Of a stretch of 35,066 bases of DNA, positions 24,391 to 32,956 are shown in pieces. This stretch comes from Cacconaster sp045641345 (GTDB lineage Bacteria; Bacteroidota; Bacteroidia; Bacteroidales; UBA932). The stretch's first letter is position 1. Every line of letters begins with the position of its first letter. The translations under genes and the position numbers were made by a program. The stretch spans positions 1-35,066 of the forward strand of contig JAZUGR010000004.1 of assembly GCA_045641345.1 (NCBI GenBank), in the 5' to 3' direction. The notes under the pieces were generated by a model that did no database searches, was not told the DNA's origin, and worked only from the letters and a program-made list of their open reading frames with translations.

Positions 24391-25616
24391 GGCTGGATCT
24401 GGATTCATATCGCGAAGTGGCCGACTCCCTGACCAGGAACAAGAGGCGCAGCATCCTCACGGGATTCGGCGTGTTCTGGGGCATATTCATGCTGCTTTTC
24501 CTGATGGGAGGAGGTGCGGGCCTGAAGGAGCAGCTTATGGCGAATTTCGAGGGCTTTGCCACCAATTCCGCATTCATCATCGCAGACAATACCACCAAGC
24601 CTTACAAGGGGATGAAGGAGGGGCGCGTCTGGAGGCTTGAAGAAAAGGATGTCGAGCGCCTCAGGACGATGATTCCGGAGCTGGACATAGTTTCCGGAGT
24701 GATCGGCAGGTGGGCGCAGGTCGCCGAGGCGGGCGCCAATACGTTTTCGTGCAATGTAAAGGGTGTGGATTCCAACTACTCCGGCGTCGAGACGCCGCAG
24801 CTCAGGTACGGCCGTTTCCTCAATGAAACCGACTGCCGGATGAACCGCAAGGTGTGTGTGATAGGGAAGAGGGTATATACGAGTCTCTTTCCGGAAGGTG
24901 GAGACCCCTGCGGAAAGACGATAAAGGTGGGACCGGTCCATTACAGGGTGATCGGGGTCGATTTCAGTGCCGGCAACATCAATATCGGCGGCAGCGCCGA
25001 CCAGACCGTACTCATCCCCGTGAAACTTGCACAGCAGATTTACGGATACGGGACGAAGTACGATATAATCGCCCTCACGGGCAGGGGTGACGTGAAAATG
25101 TCGTCGCTCGAAGAGCGTATCCGCATCGTGATGGCACGCCAGCACAATTTCGACCCCACCGACAAGCACGCCCTTTTCGTACTCAATACGGAGCAGATGT
25201 TCTCCCTTATGGACAACCTTTTCAAGGGAATCAACTTCCTGATATGGCTGGTCGGTCTCGGAACCATCCTTGCCGGCGTGATAGGCGTGAGCAACATAAT
25301 GATGGTTACCGTAAGGGAACGGACGGTCGAGATAGGCATCCGGCGCGCCATCGGGGCCACTCCGTACGAAATCCTGTCGCAGATAATCTCGGAGAGCGTC
25401 ACCCTTACCCTCGTGGCCGGAAATGCCGGCATAGTGTTCTCGGTGCTCGTGCTCTCGATAATAGAGAAGGCATCGGGCAGCCCGGCTTTCGGAATCAGTT
25501 TCGCCGCGGCCGCGGGCTCGGCGCTCCTGCTGGTTCTGCTCGGGGTTTCGGCCGGAATGCCGCCGGCATTGAGAGCTATGAAAATCAAGCCGGTCGATGC
25601 GATGAGGGATGAATAG
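24387..25616 (+). CDS. MacB-type ABC permease 2
   Basis: A 409-residue protein with the same domain order as permease 1: an N-terminal helix after TRNKRRSILTGFGVFWG, a periplasmic domain, then three helices with GVSNIMMVTVRERTVEIGIRRAIGA and AMKIKPVDAMRDE. It starts inside the stop of permease 1 (ATGA). The similarity of the two N-terminal and C-terminal blocks points to an old tandem duplication. Because only one ATPase gene is present, the ATPase dimer probably serves a permease heterodimer. Confidence 0.94.
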   Translation: MRLDLDSYREVADSLTRNKRRSILTGFGVFWGIFMLLFLMGGGAGLKEQLMANFEGFATNSAFIIADNTTKPYKGMKEGRVWRLEEKDVERLRTMIPELDIVSGVIGRWAQVAEAGANTFSCNVKGVDSNYSGVETPQLRYGRFLNETDCRMNRKVCVIGKRVYTSLFPEGGDPCGKTIKVGPVHYRVIGVDFSAGNINIGGSADQTVLIPVKLAQQIYGYGTKYDIIALTGRGDVKMSSLEERIRIVMARQHNFDPTDKHALFVLNTEQMFSLMDNLFKGINFLIWLVGLGTILAGVIGVSNIMMVTVRERTVEIGIRRAIGATPYEILSQIISESVTLTLVAGNAGIVFSVLVLSIIEKASGSPAFGISFAAAAGSALLLVLLGVSAGMPPALRAMKIKPVDAMRDE

Positions 25617-25636
25617 AAACAAATGAATCGAACAAT

Positions 25637-26755
25637 ATGAAAAGAACTCTAAAGTACATTCTTGCCGCCGTCATAGCGGTGGTCTTCATCGGAACATTCG
25701 TGTTCCTTTTCAAGAAATCGAGGCCCGAAGTGGAGAGATATGAGGAACTTGAGGCCGTAAGGGGCACAATCCGCAGGACTACGGTCATAACCGGCAAGAT
25801 TGCGCCCCGGAACGAGGTCAACGTCAAGCCGCAGATCAACGGCATCATATCGGAGCTCTACAAGGAGGCCGGGCAGCAGGTGGCGAAGAACGAAGTTATA
25901 GCCAAGTTGAAGGTGATTCCCGATATGACCCAGCTGAGCTCCGCCGAGTCGAGGGTGCGTATGTCCGAAATCAATCTAGCACAGGCAAAGACCGACCTCG
26001 AAAGGGAGAAGTCCCTTTACGACAAGTCACTTGTGAGCGCCGACGAATACGACAAGATACTTCAGGCCTACAATCAGGCAATGGAGGAGAGGGCTGCCGC
26101 CCAGGATGCGCTCGAAGTCATCCGTGACGGAGTGTCGAGCACCAATGCCAACGGAAGCTCGACCCTCGTGCGCTCCACCATAACGGGCCTCATACTCGAC
26201 ATTCCCGTCAAGGTGGGCAATTCCGTAATCCAGGCCAACACGATGAACGACGGCACCACCGTGGCCACCGTGGCCGATATGAACGACCTGATATTCGACG
26301 GCAATATCGATGAGACCGACGTGGGCTCCCTCGTGGAGGGGATGCCGGTGGTGATAACGATAGGGGCGCTGCCCGACTACAGTTCCAATGCCGTCCTCGA
26401 GTACATCGCCCCCAAGGCCGTTGAGAACAACGGCGCCAACCAGTTCCAGATAAAGGCTGCCGTGAAGGGATCCGGCAGCAGCGTCATCCGTTCGGGTTAC
26501 AGCGCCAATGCCGACATCGTGCTCAGCGAGGCCGCAGACGTGCTCACTCTTCCCGAGAGTGCACTCGAGTTCAGCGGCGACAGCACCTTCGTCCATGTCA
26601 AGACAGGCGAGGGCACATATTCCAGAACACAGGTTGTCACGGGCCTGAGCGACGGGATAGTAATCGAAATAAAGGAGGGCCTTGCCGAGGGTGACAAGGT
26701 GCGCGGCAACAGGATAATCGACTTCGACAAGAAGGCCGGAAAGGAGGACAAGTGA
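25637..26755 (+). CDS. Periplasmic adaptor (HlyD/MacA-type membrane fusion protein)
   Basis: A 372-residue adaptor of the RND/MacA type. A single N-terminal anchor (about residues 7-27) has no lipobox Cys. Then follow a barrel-sandwich start (EVNVKPQINGIISELYKEAGQQVAKNE split by family motifs), a helical hairpin (~95-160) rich in Ala, Glu and Gln, and beta-barrel segments ending with a GLAEGDKVRG loop. It links the inner-membrane permeases to the TolC-like channel. The start lies 20 bp after permease 2. The stop and the TolC-like start overlap (GTGATG). Confidence 0.92.
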   Translation: MKRTLKYILAAVIAVVFIGTFVFLFKKSRPEVERYEELEAVRGTIRRTTVITGKIAPRNEVNVKPQINGIISELYKEAGQQVAKNEVIAKLKVIPDMTQLSSAESRVRMSEINLAQAKTDLEREKSLYDKSLVSADEYDKILQAYNQAMEERAAAQDALEVIRDGVSSTNANGSSTLVRSTITGLILDIPVKVGNSVIQANTMNDGTTVATVADMNDLIFDGNIDETDVGSLVEGMPVVITIGALPDYSSNAVLEYIAPKAVENNGANQFQIKAAVKGSGSSVIRSGYSANADIVLSEAADVLTLPESALEFSGDSTFVHVKTGEGTYSRTQVVTGLSDGIVIEIKEGLAEGDKVRGNRIIDFDKKAGKEDK

Positions 26756-28059
26756 TGAAGAGTCTTTTGATATCTCTGGTGATAATGCTCTCGGGCACAG
26801 GGCCCTGGTCGCTTGCCGACTGCATCCGGCATGCTCTCGAGAACAATATCACCGTAAAGCAGAGTGCCGTTACGGTGCAGCAGAGGGAGGTGGAGTTGAG
26901 CACGGCCAAGGGGCGCCGTCTTCCGTATGTTTCGGCCTCGATGGGGGAGAACTTCTCGTTCGGAAGGAGCCTTACCTCATACAACATTTATGAAAATACG
27001 GACGTCAATTCCACGTCGATGAGCCTCGGGGCGCAGATGCCGCTCTTCGACGGACTGAGCATCTACAACGGGATAGAGATGGGCAAGCTGAATCTGGCCG
27101 CGGCCACCTCCGACCTGGAGAGGGCAAGGGATGATATCCGCGTTGCCGTGGCTCAGGCCTATGTGCAGATTCTCTACAACAAGGCGTTGATGGCCGTGGC
27201 ACAGTATCAGGTCGATATAGATTCGGTGCAGCTTGAGCACAAGACGGCCAGGATGAACACGGGCCTTGCCAGCCGTGCCGACGTGCTCTCGATCCAGGCA
27301 ACCCTGGCAAAAAGCCGGCTGTCGCTGACCAGGGCCGTGAACAATTTCAAGCTTTCAATCCTCGATTTGACGCAGTTGCTTGAAATTCCCTCTCCCGACG
27401 GGTTCGACATCGCGGTTCCCGACTCCTCGCAGCTCCTTCTCTCGCCGCTTGCCAATCCCGACGAAATATATGCCGATGCCGTTACGCGCAAGGCTGTGGT
27501 GCGCTCGGAGGAGATAAGGTTGGATTATGCCAGGACCAACATAGCCAAGGCCAAGGGCGGATATCTGCCCACCCTGGGCCTTTCGGGAGGGATAGGTACC
27601 AACTATTACTATTCCAGCAAAGGGGTGGCGCAGGCTTCGTTCGGCGACCAGCTGCGCAACAATTTCAGCCAGTACGTGGGCCTCACCCTCAATATCCCGA
27701 TATTCTCACAACTTTCGACCCGCAATTCGGTGAGGGCTGCCAAACTGTCGTACCAGAACCAGCAGCTCGAGTTGGAAAACGTCAAGAAATCGCTCTACAA
27801 GGAGATACAGCAGGCATACTACAATGCACTGGCGGCGCAGTCGGAGCACGAAAGCAGCCGCAGCGCGGCTGAGAGCGCTTCCCATTCCTATGACCTGGTG
27901 CGGGAGAAATATGAGAACGGCAAGGCCAACATCACCGAATACAACGAGGCCAAGAGCCGTTATCTGGAAGCCGAGGACCAGTTCCTCCAGGCGCGTTACC
28001 AGTGTCTTTATCAGACGAAACTTCTGGATTTCTATCGTGGTGCCGATATTGTTTTCTGA
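26755..28059 (+). CDS. TolC-family outer-membrane efflux protein
   Basis: A 434-residue outer-membrane channel subunit. A signal peptide (MKSLLISLVIML...) precedes the mature protein, which has the TolC pattern of two internal repeats of long helices and short strands: SLADCIRHALENNITVKQSA at the start, ARDDIRVAVAQAYVQILYNK in the first helical pair, and LEAEDQFLQARYQCLYQTKLLDFYRG at the end. Three copies would form the channel docking to the adaptor. It is the last gene of the operon. ATG 26755 is preferred over GTG 26752. Confidence 0.93.
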   Translation: MKSLLISLVIMLSGTGPWSLADCIRHALENNITVKQSAVTVQQREVELSTAKGRRLPYVSASMGENFSFGRSLTSYNIYENTDVNSTSMSLGAQMPLFDGLSIYNGIEMGKLNLAAATSDLERARDDIRVAVAQAYVQILYNKALMAVAQYQVDIDSVQLEHKTARMNTGLASRADVLSIQATLAKSRLSLTRAVNNFKLSILDLTQLLEIPSPDGFDIAVPDSSQLLLSPLANPDEIYADAVTRKAVVRSEEIRLDYARTNIAKAKGGYLPTLGLSGGIGTNYYYSSKGVAQASFGDQLRNNFSQYVGLTLNIPIFSQLSTRNSVRAAKLSYQNQQLELENVKKSLYKEIQQAYYNALAAQSEHESSRSAAESASHSYDLVREKYENGKANITEYNEAKSRYLEAEDQFLQARYQCLYQTKLLDFYRGADIVF

Positions 28060-28067
28060 AAATTTAC

Positions 28068-28075
28068 TACTTTTG
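28068..28075 (+). promoter_or_regulatory. Candidate -7 box upstream of dnaN
   Basis: TACTTTTG fits the TAnnTTTG consensus and lies 38 bp before the dnaN start, just after the TolC stop. No clear -33 TTTG is found at the ideal distance, though ATTG at 28048-28051 is a weak candidate. It would give dnaN its own promoter, separate from the efflux operon. Confidence 0.5.
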
Positions 28076-28113
28076 TAAACTGACGTTGAAGAAAACAAAT
28101 AACAAACAATATC

Positions 28114-29235
28114 ATGAAATTTACAGTATCCAGTTCAGAGCTTCTCGACGGGCTCATATCGGTTTCGAAGGTTATCTCCAGCAAGCCTGCGCTCGCCATA
28201 TTGGAGAACTTCCTGTTTGATTTGAGTGGCGGAACACTTACCGTCACGGCTTCCGACGGTGAAACCACTCTCCGCAGCTCAATGCCGATAGCCCAGGTCG
28301 AGTCGGAGGGCAGGACAGCCGTCCCCGCCAGAATCCTGACCGACTCCCTCAAGGAGTTCCCCGACCAGCCCATCACCTTTACCCTCAATGAGGGAGTGAT
28401 GGATATGGAGTGGAGCAGCGGAGCTTCGCAACTGCCTTGCTGTGATGCCGCCGATTTCCCCGTCCTTCCCGAGATAGGCGCCATTTCCGAAAGTGTCACA
28501 ATTCCTGCCAACATACTCCTTGCAGGTATCAACAATACGATTTACGCCACTGCCGAAGAGGAGCTCCGCCCTGTAATGAACGGTATATTCTTCGATATGG
28601 ACACCGACAGGACAACCCTTGTGGCTTCGGATGCCCACAAGCTGATATGCTACGAGTTCACAGGCGCCAAGCCTTCGCAGAAGTCATCGTTCATTCTTCA
28701 CAAGAAGCCCGCTGCAGTGCTCAAGAGCATACTTGCAAAGGTGGACGGCGAGGTTTCGGTCAAGTTCGACAACAAGAACGCCTATTTCAGCTTCGACGGC
28801 GCCGTGCTGGTATGCCGTCTCATCGAAGGCAACTATCCCGCATACCGTACGGTTATCCCCAAGAACAACACCAACAGGATGATGATTCCCCGTGGTGAGT
28901 TCCTCAACGTGGTAAAGCGTATTGCCGTATGCTCCAACCAGATTTCCAATCAGATCAAACTGAAGTTGTCGTTCAATCAGGTGCTGATATCGGCCCAGGA
29001 CCTCACTTTCTCGATGTCGGCTCACGAAACTCTTCCCTGCCAGTACGACGGTGAGGAGATGGAAATAGGGTTCAGGAGCAATTTCCTGCTTGAGATACTT
29101 GGCAATCTCCCTTACCAGAACATCTCGGTGCTTCTTTCCGATCCGTGCCGCGCAGCTCTTATCGTGTCGGCCGATGAAGCCAATCCCGACGAGAACATCA
29201 GTGCGCTCCTGATGCCCGTGATGATCGATGCATAG
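28114..29235 (+). CDS. dnaN: DNA polymerase III beta subunit (sliding clamp)
   Basis: A 373-residue protein with three tandem clamp folds, the normal length for bacterial DnaN. Landmarks are the N-terminal MKFTVSSSELLDGL, the middle-domain LVASDAHKLICYE, the RLIEGNYPAYRTVIP block leading into the third domain, and the C-terminal SALLMPVMI segment that lines the partner-binding pocket. Two copies form the ring that tethers polymerase to DNA. It has its own candidate promoter and is followed after 18 bp by a DEDDh exonuclease. dnaN is not linked to dnaA or recF here, which is usual for this group as I recall. Confidence 0.97.
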   Translation: MKFTVSSSELLDGLISVSKVISSKPALAILENFLFDLSGGTLTVTASDGETTLRSSMPIAQVESEGRTAVPARILTDSLKEFPDQPITFTLNEGVMDMEWSSGASQLPCCDAADFPVLPEIGAISESVTIPANILLAGINNTIYATAEEELRPVMNGIFFDMDTDRTTLVASDAHKLICYEFTGAKPSQKSSFILHKKPAAVLKSILAKVDGEVSVKFDNKNAYFSFDGAVLVCRLIEGNYPAYRTVIPKNNTNRMMIPRGEFLNVVKRIAVCSNQISNQIKLKLSFNQVLISAQDLTFSMSAHETLPCQYDGEEMEIGFRSNFLLEILGNLPYQNISVLLSDPCRAALIVSADEANPDENISALLMPVMIDA

Positions 29236-29253
29236 TGACGGGAGACCTTCATC

Positions 29254-30045
29254 ATGCAATTGAATCTTAAAAACCCGATAGCCTTCTTCGACATAGAGAG
29301 CACCGGGCTGGATGTGGCCGCCGACCGCATAGTCGAGATTTCGATAGTCAAGGTGTCGCCCGTTTCGGCGGGAGAGCCCAACAGAATCGAGGTCAAGACG
29401 CGGCGCATCAACCCCGAAATGCATATACCCGAGGCGGCAAGCGCCGTGCACGGCATCACCGATGCCGACGTGGCCGGAGAGCCCACTTTCGGCCAGATAG
29501 CCAAGTCGCTCGCCCAGTGGCTCAAGGGATGCGACTTCGCCGGTTTCAACTCAAACCATTTCGACATACCGCTTCTGGCCGAGGAGTTCCTGCGCGCCGG
29601 GGTGGATTTCGACTTCCGCCGTCACAAGATGGTTGACGTGCAGAACATCTTCCACCGCAAGGAGCAGCGCACCCTCAAGGCAGCCTATAAGTTCTACTGT
29701 GGAGGCGACCTTGAAAAGGCTCATTCCGCCGAGGCCGACACAATGGCCACCTTCGAGGTCCTCGAGGCCCAGCTCGACCGCTACAAGGACGACGAGGAGG
29801 AACCTCTGCAAAACGACGTGGCCTTTCTTTCCGAATATTCCTCCAGGTCGAAGTTCGTCGATTATGCCGGCCGTATGGTCTACGACGACAACGACGTTCC
29901 GGTGTTCAATTTCGGCAAGCACAAGGGCGAGGCGGTGACCGACGTCCTGAAGAGGGAGCCCAGCTATTTCAACTGGATGATGGAAGGCTCTTTCACCCGT
30001 GACACCAAACACCAGTTGGAACTCATCAAGCTTTCGATGAAATGA
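29254..30045 (+). CDS. DEDDh 3'-5' exonuclease (DNA polymerase III epsilon-like)
   Basis: A 263-residue exonuclease. All five DEDDh residues are visible: Asp13 and Glu15 in AFFDIESTGLD, Asp104 in FNSNHFDIPLL, and His157/Asp162 in AHSAEADTMATF. Residues ~215-263 hold a second small domain starting FNFGKHKGEAVTDVL, of the DUF3820/exodeoxyribonuclease X C-terminal type. It would remove 3' nucleotides, as a proofreading subunit or in repair. Placement 18 bp after dnaN suggests it works with the clamp. The stop overlaps the next start (ATGA). Confidence 0.93.
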   Translation: MQLNLKNPIAFFDIESTGLDVAADRIVEISIVKVSPVSAGEPNRIEVKTRRINPEMHIPEAASAVHGITDADVAGEPTFGQIAKSLAQWLKGCDFAGFNSNHFDIPLLAEEFLRAGVDFDFRRHKMVDVQNIFHRKEQRTLKAAYKFYCGGDLEKAHSAEADTMATFEVLEAQLDRYKDDEEEPLQNDVAFLSEYSSRSKFVDYAGRMVYDDNDVPVFNFGKHKGEAVTDVLKREPSYFNWMMEGSFTRDTKHQLELIKLSMK

Positions 30046-30503
30046 ACATCATCGTAGTGCGTCCCGACGGAACTTTCTATACCCGCCCCGATACCACCCT
30101 GTCGCGGTTTCCGCGTGATTTCTATATGCCTGAGAGTCTGAGCGAGGTCACTGCCGTAACGTGCAGCTACATCAGGATAACAAAGGCCGGGAAAGCCGTT
30201 CCCCAGCGTTTTGCATACAGGTATTTCGACGCTCTGGGGCGTGGAGTGATGCTCTATTGCGACAATCTCCCCTATGTTGACGCATCATCATATTTCTTTC
30301 AGGAAATGACTCCGTCATCCAATCTGACTCCGGAGCATATAGGGGCGATATGCAGCAAAATAGCGGAAATTACACTCCGGATGTCGGTGCGTTTCGCCGA
30401 CCTTGTGGCGTTCGAGGATTCGGGCGGCATCAAATATCACCGCGGCGATACGGTCGATCCCTACCCTTCGGCGGAGCCTTCCCTTTCCTTCAGGATTTTC
30501 TGA
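30042..30503 (+). CDS. Hypothetical protein, possibly a degenerate fumarylacetoacetate hydrolase-like protein
   Basis: A 153-residue protein without a signal peptide or membrane helix. I do not recognise it with confidence. The stretch PRDFYMPESLSEV, followed by YIRITKAGKAVPQRFAYRYFDAL, recalls the central block of Bacteroidota FAH-family proteins. The acidic metal-ligand pair expected there (an E-x-E) is replaced by neutral residues, and the protein is shorter than the usual ~200. If related, it is probably not a working FAH enzyme. Its start overlaps the exonuclease stop, and its last 43 bases overlap the convergent flavoprotein gene, so it is expressed with dnaN and the exonuclease or not at all. 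Confidence 0.6.
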   Translation: MNIIVVRPDGTFYTRPDTTLSRFPRDFYMPESLSEVTAVTCSYIRITKAGKAVPQRFAYRYFDALGRGVMLYCDNLPYVDASSYFFQEMTPSSNLTPEHIGAICSKIAEITLRMSVRFADLVAFEDSGGIKYHRGDTVDPYPSAEPSLSFRIF

Positions 30504-31756
30504 GCCGCGCTGCGACCTGCCAGAGCGCCTGTGGAGAATGCCGTCTGGAGATTATATCCTCCGGTATCTCCGTCGATGTCGAGCACTTCTCCGGCGAAGT
30601 AGAGGCCCGGAACCCTGCGCGATTCCATACTCTTGGCAATGATTTCCTTCTGCGCCACCCCTCCGGAGGTGACGACGGCCCGCTCATAACCCACATAAGA
30701 TACAATCCTGAAAGGCCATTCCTTCAGCTTCCCCGCGAGGACTTCCGGCGACAGATCGGGATTGGCCCTGACAAACGGCGCCACGAGATTTTCCGGCATA
30801 AGCCGGCGCAGGAGCGCACGCATCTTTACGGGCCCTCTTTCGCTGCGGGTAATGTTCATTCCGGCGAGTTCCCTGTCGATCCTCTCTTCAAGGGTGGCAA
30901 CCGACAGGGCAGGCTTGAGGTCGAGCGTCAGAAGCACCTTCTGCCCCCGGTCGAGAGCCTTGACAGCCTTGCGGCTGACACGGAATCCGAGAGATCCTTC
31001 GATACCGCCCGAGGTGAAACTCACATCGCCCTGCTCCATCTGGACAAGGTCGTGGTCGACGAACAGGTTGACCCCTACGTTCTCAAGGTCGACACCTTCC
31101 AGGAGAGGGTCATAGTTCTGCGGCTTGAGTGCGGTGAGCGACGGCAGGGTGGGGACAATGGTGAGTCCGAAATTTTCCGCGAAGGCGTATCCCGCTCCGG
31201 TGGAGCCGGTGGTAGGGTAGGAGAGCCCTCCGGTTGCCACTATTACGGCCTTTGAAACTACAGTGCGGCATTTGCCAAGGCCATCTCCCGTGCCGCAGCA
31301 GGCGCACTTGAACCCTTCTTCCCCGGCGGATGAGATGCTCATCACCTCGCAGTTGCATACCGTTTCCACTCCCAGAGCGCGCAACTTGCGCACGAGGGTG
31401 AGTGACACGTCGCGGGCATTCATCGAAGCGGGGAATACCCTTTGCCCGCGTTCCACCGTGGTCGGCAGCCCCGCCGCACCAAGCCAGGCCACGAGAGCGT
31501 CGTTGGAGAAGTCGAAAAAGGCGTTCTTGAGCAGCGTCGCAGAGGGGTGTATGTGAAGCGAGAATTCGCTCCAGGGACGGGCGTTGGTTATGTTGCAGCG
31601 CCCCTTGCCGGTGATGTTCAGTTTCTTGCCGCAGAAACCGTTCTTTTCGAGAAGCAGCACGCGGCATCCGTTCTCCGCAGCCTTGGCTGCAGCCATCATT
31701 CCGGCAGGGCCGCCTCCTATCACTATTATATCGGGATTCTCCATTATGGCGGTCAT
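30461..31756 (-). CDS. BaiN/HI0933-family NAD(P)/FAD-dependent oxidoreductase
   Basis: A 431-residue flavoprotein with the FAD motif IIVIGGGPAGMMAA, the family block CGKKLNITGKGRCNITNA, ATGGLSYPTTGSTGAGY, and the C-terminal GLYFAGEVLDIDGDTGGYNLQ. Members include BaiN, implicated in bile acid dehydroxylation, and the HI0933 group of unknown substrate, so the function stays open. The start shares a base with the mnmA stop (TAATG read on the minus strand), so the two are one operon. An alternative start lies at 31744. The 3' end overlaps the convergent gene at 30042-30503. Confidence 0.9.
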   Translation of the reverse strand: MTAIMENPDIIVIGGGPAGMMAAAKAAENGCRVLLLEKNGFCGKKLNITGKGRCNITNARPWSEFSLHIHPSATLLKNAFFDFSNDALVAWLGAAGLPTTVERGQRVFPASMNARDVSLTLVRKLRALGVETVCNCEVMSISSAGEEGFKCACCGTGDGLGKCRTVVSKAVIVATGGLSYPTTGSTGAGYAFAENFGLTIVPTLPSLTALKPQNYDPLLEGVDLENVGVNLFVDHDLVQMEQGDVSFTSGGIEGSLGFRVSRKAVKALDRGQKVLLTLDLKPALSVATLEERIDRELAGMNITRSERGPVKMRALLRRLMPENLVAPFVRANPDLSPEVLAGKLKEWPFRIVSYVGYERAVVTSGGVAQKEIIAKSMESRRVPGLYFAGEVLDIDGDTGGYNLQTAFSTGALAGRSAAQKILKEREGSAEG

Positions 31757-32928
31757 TATCTGTTTATGACTCCGCTGCCGAGCATTTCTCCGTCCTCAGC
31801 ATACCACACGGCGAACTGTCCTGGTGTGATGCCTCTCTGAGGTTCGTCAAAAAGTATATACATTCCCGTTTCCTTGCATATCAGAGTGGCCTTCTGCAGC
31901 GGTTGGCGGTACCTTATCCTTACCCGGTATCTCCGTTCTTCTCCGGGCTCCATAGCCTTGTCGGGCCTTATCCAATGCACTTCCTTAGTGGTTATGCGGA
32001 GCGCCTCGCGGTACAGGCCGGGATGGTTGCGCCCCTGGCCGATGTATATGAGGTTGTTTTCGATGTCGTTGGCAATCAGGAATACCGGCTCCGCGTGCCC
32101 GCCGAGATTCAGCCCCTTGCGCTGCCCGATGGTGTAATATTGGGCCCCTATGTGCCTGCCTGCGGGCTTTCCGTCCTCCCTGCGGTAGATTATGGGCTCG
32201 GCTTTCTCCTCTATGCTCTGCGGCTGCCTCCTGCCTTTGTAGAAGTCGGAGGATATCTCTATCACGTCGCCCTCGCGGCTCTTGAGCTTCTGCTGCAGGA
32301 ATACCGGCAGGTCGACCTTGCCTACGAAGCAGATGCCCTGGCTGTCCTTCTTGTCTGCGCTGGGCAGACCGGCTTCGTGCGCGATTCTGCGCACTTCGGG
32401 TTTGCAGATGTCTCCAATCGGGAACATCGCTTTTTCGAGCTGCTTCTGGCTGAGTTGGCAGAGAAAATAACTCTGATCCTTGTTCGGGTCAGCCCCCTCG
32501 AGGATGCGGTAGAGCGTTTCCCCGTCGGGCCCCTTGACGGCCTCCTTGCGGCAGTAGTGGCCGGTGGCCACCATATCGGCCCCCAGGTCCATTGCAGCCT
32601 TGAGGAAGGCGTCGAACTTGATTTCGCGGTTGCACAGCACGTCGGGGTTGGGGGTGCGCCCCTTTGCATATTCGTCGAACATATAGTCCACCACCCTTTT
32701 CCTGTAGGTGTCGCTCAAGTCCACGAAGTGGAACGGTATGCCGATTTTTCTGGCCACCATCTCGGCCACCGAGCGGTCTTCCTCCCACTGGCAGTCGCCG
32801 TGCAGAGTGCCGGTGGTGTCGTGCCAGTTCTGCATGAACAGGGCCAGAACGTCGTATCCCTGCCGTTTGAGAAGCAGGGCGGCCACGCTCGAATCAACTC
32901 CCCCCGAAAGGCCGATGCAAATTTTCAT
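31756..32928 (-). CDS. mnmA: tRNA-specific 2-thiouridylase MnmA
   Basis: A 390-residue enzyme that thiolates U34 of tRNA-Lys, tRNA-Glu and tRNA-Gln. The PP-loop GLSGGVDSSVA (residues 6-16) binds ATP. The catalytic cysteines are Cys99 in NPDVLCNREIK and Cys200 in SQGICFVG. The C-terminal beta-barrel is intact. It is divergent from the SRP RNA gene with only about 29 bp between them, so its own promoter must lie within or beyond that RNA gene. It is followed without a gap by the BaiN-like flavoprotein. Confidence 0.96.
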   Translation of the reverse strand: MKICIGLSGGVDSSVAALLLKRQGYDVLALFMQNWHDTTGTLHGDCQWEEDRSVAEMVARKIGIPFHFVDLSDTYRKRVVDYMFDEYAKGRTPNPDVLCNREIKFDAFLKAAMDLGADMVATGHYCRKEAVKGPDGETLYRILEGADPNKDQSYFLCQLSQKQLEKAMFPIGDICKPEVRRIAHEAGLPSADKKDSQGICFVGKVDLPVFLQQKLKSREGDVIEISSDFYKGRRQPQSIEEKAEPIIYRREDGKPAGRHIGAQYYTIGQRKGLNLGGHAEPVFLIANDIENNLIYIGQGRNHPGLYREALRITTKEVHWIRPDKAMEPGEERRYRVRIRYRQPLQKATLICKETGMYILFDEPQRGITPGQFAVWYAEDGEMLGSGVINR

Positions 32929-32945
32929 ATTTGGAAAAAACTTTA

Positions 32946-32953
32946 TACTTTTG
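32946..32953 (+). promoter_or_regulatory. -7 box of the SRP RNA promoter
   Basis: TACTTTTG matches TAnnTTTG and lies 5 bp before the first paired base of the RNA. A -33 TTTG at the ideal distance is not evident; TTTG at 32930-32933 is too close. The position is nevertheless right for a start at about 32957. Confidence 0.6.
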
Positions 32954-32956
32954 CTG

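Noticed and set aside
24405..25622. 405-codon minus-strand open frame
   Set aside because: It covers nearly the exact length of permease 2 on the other strand; the permease has strong MacB motifs and the antisense product is Tyr/His-rich without motifs.
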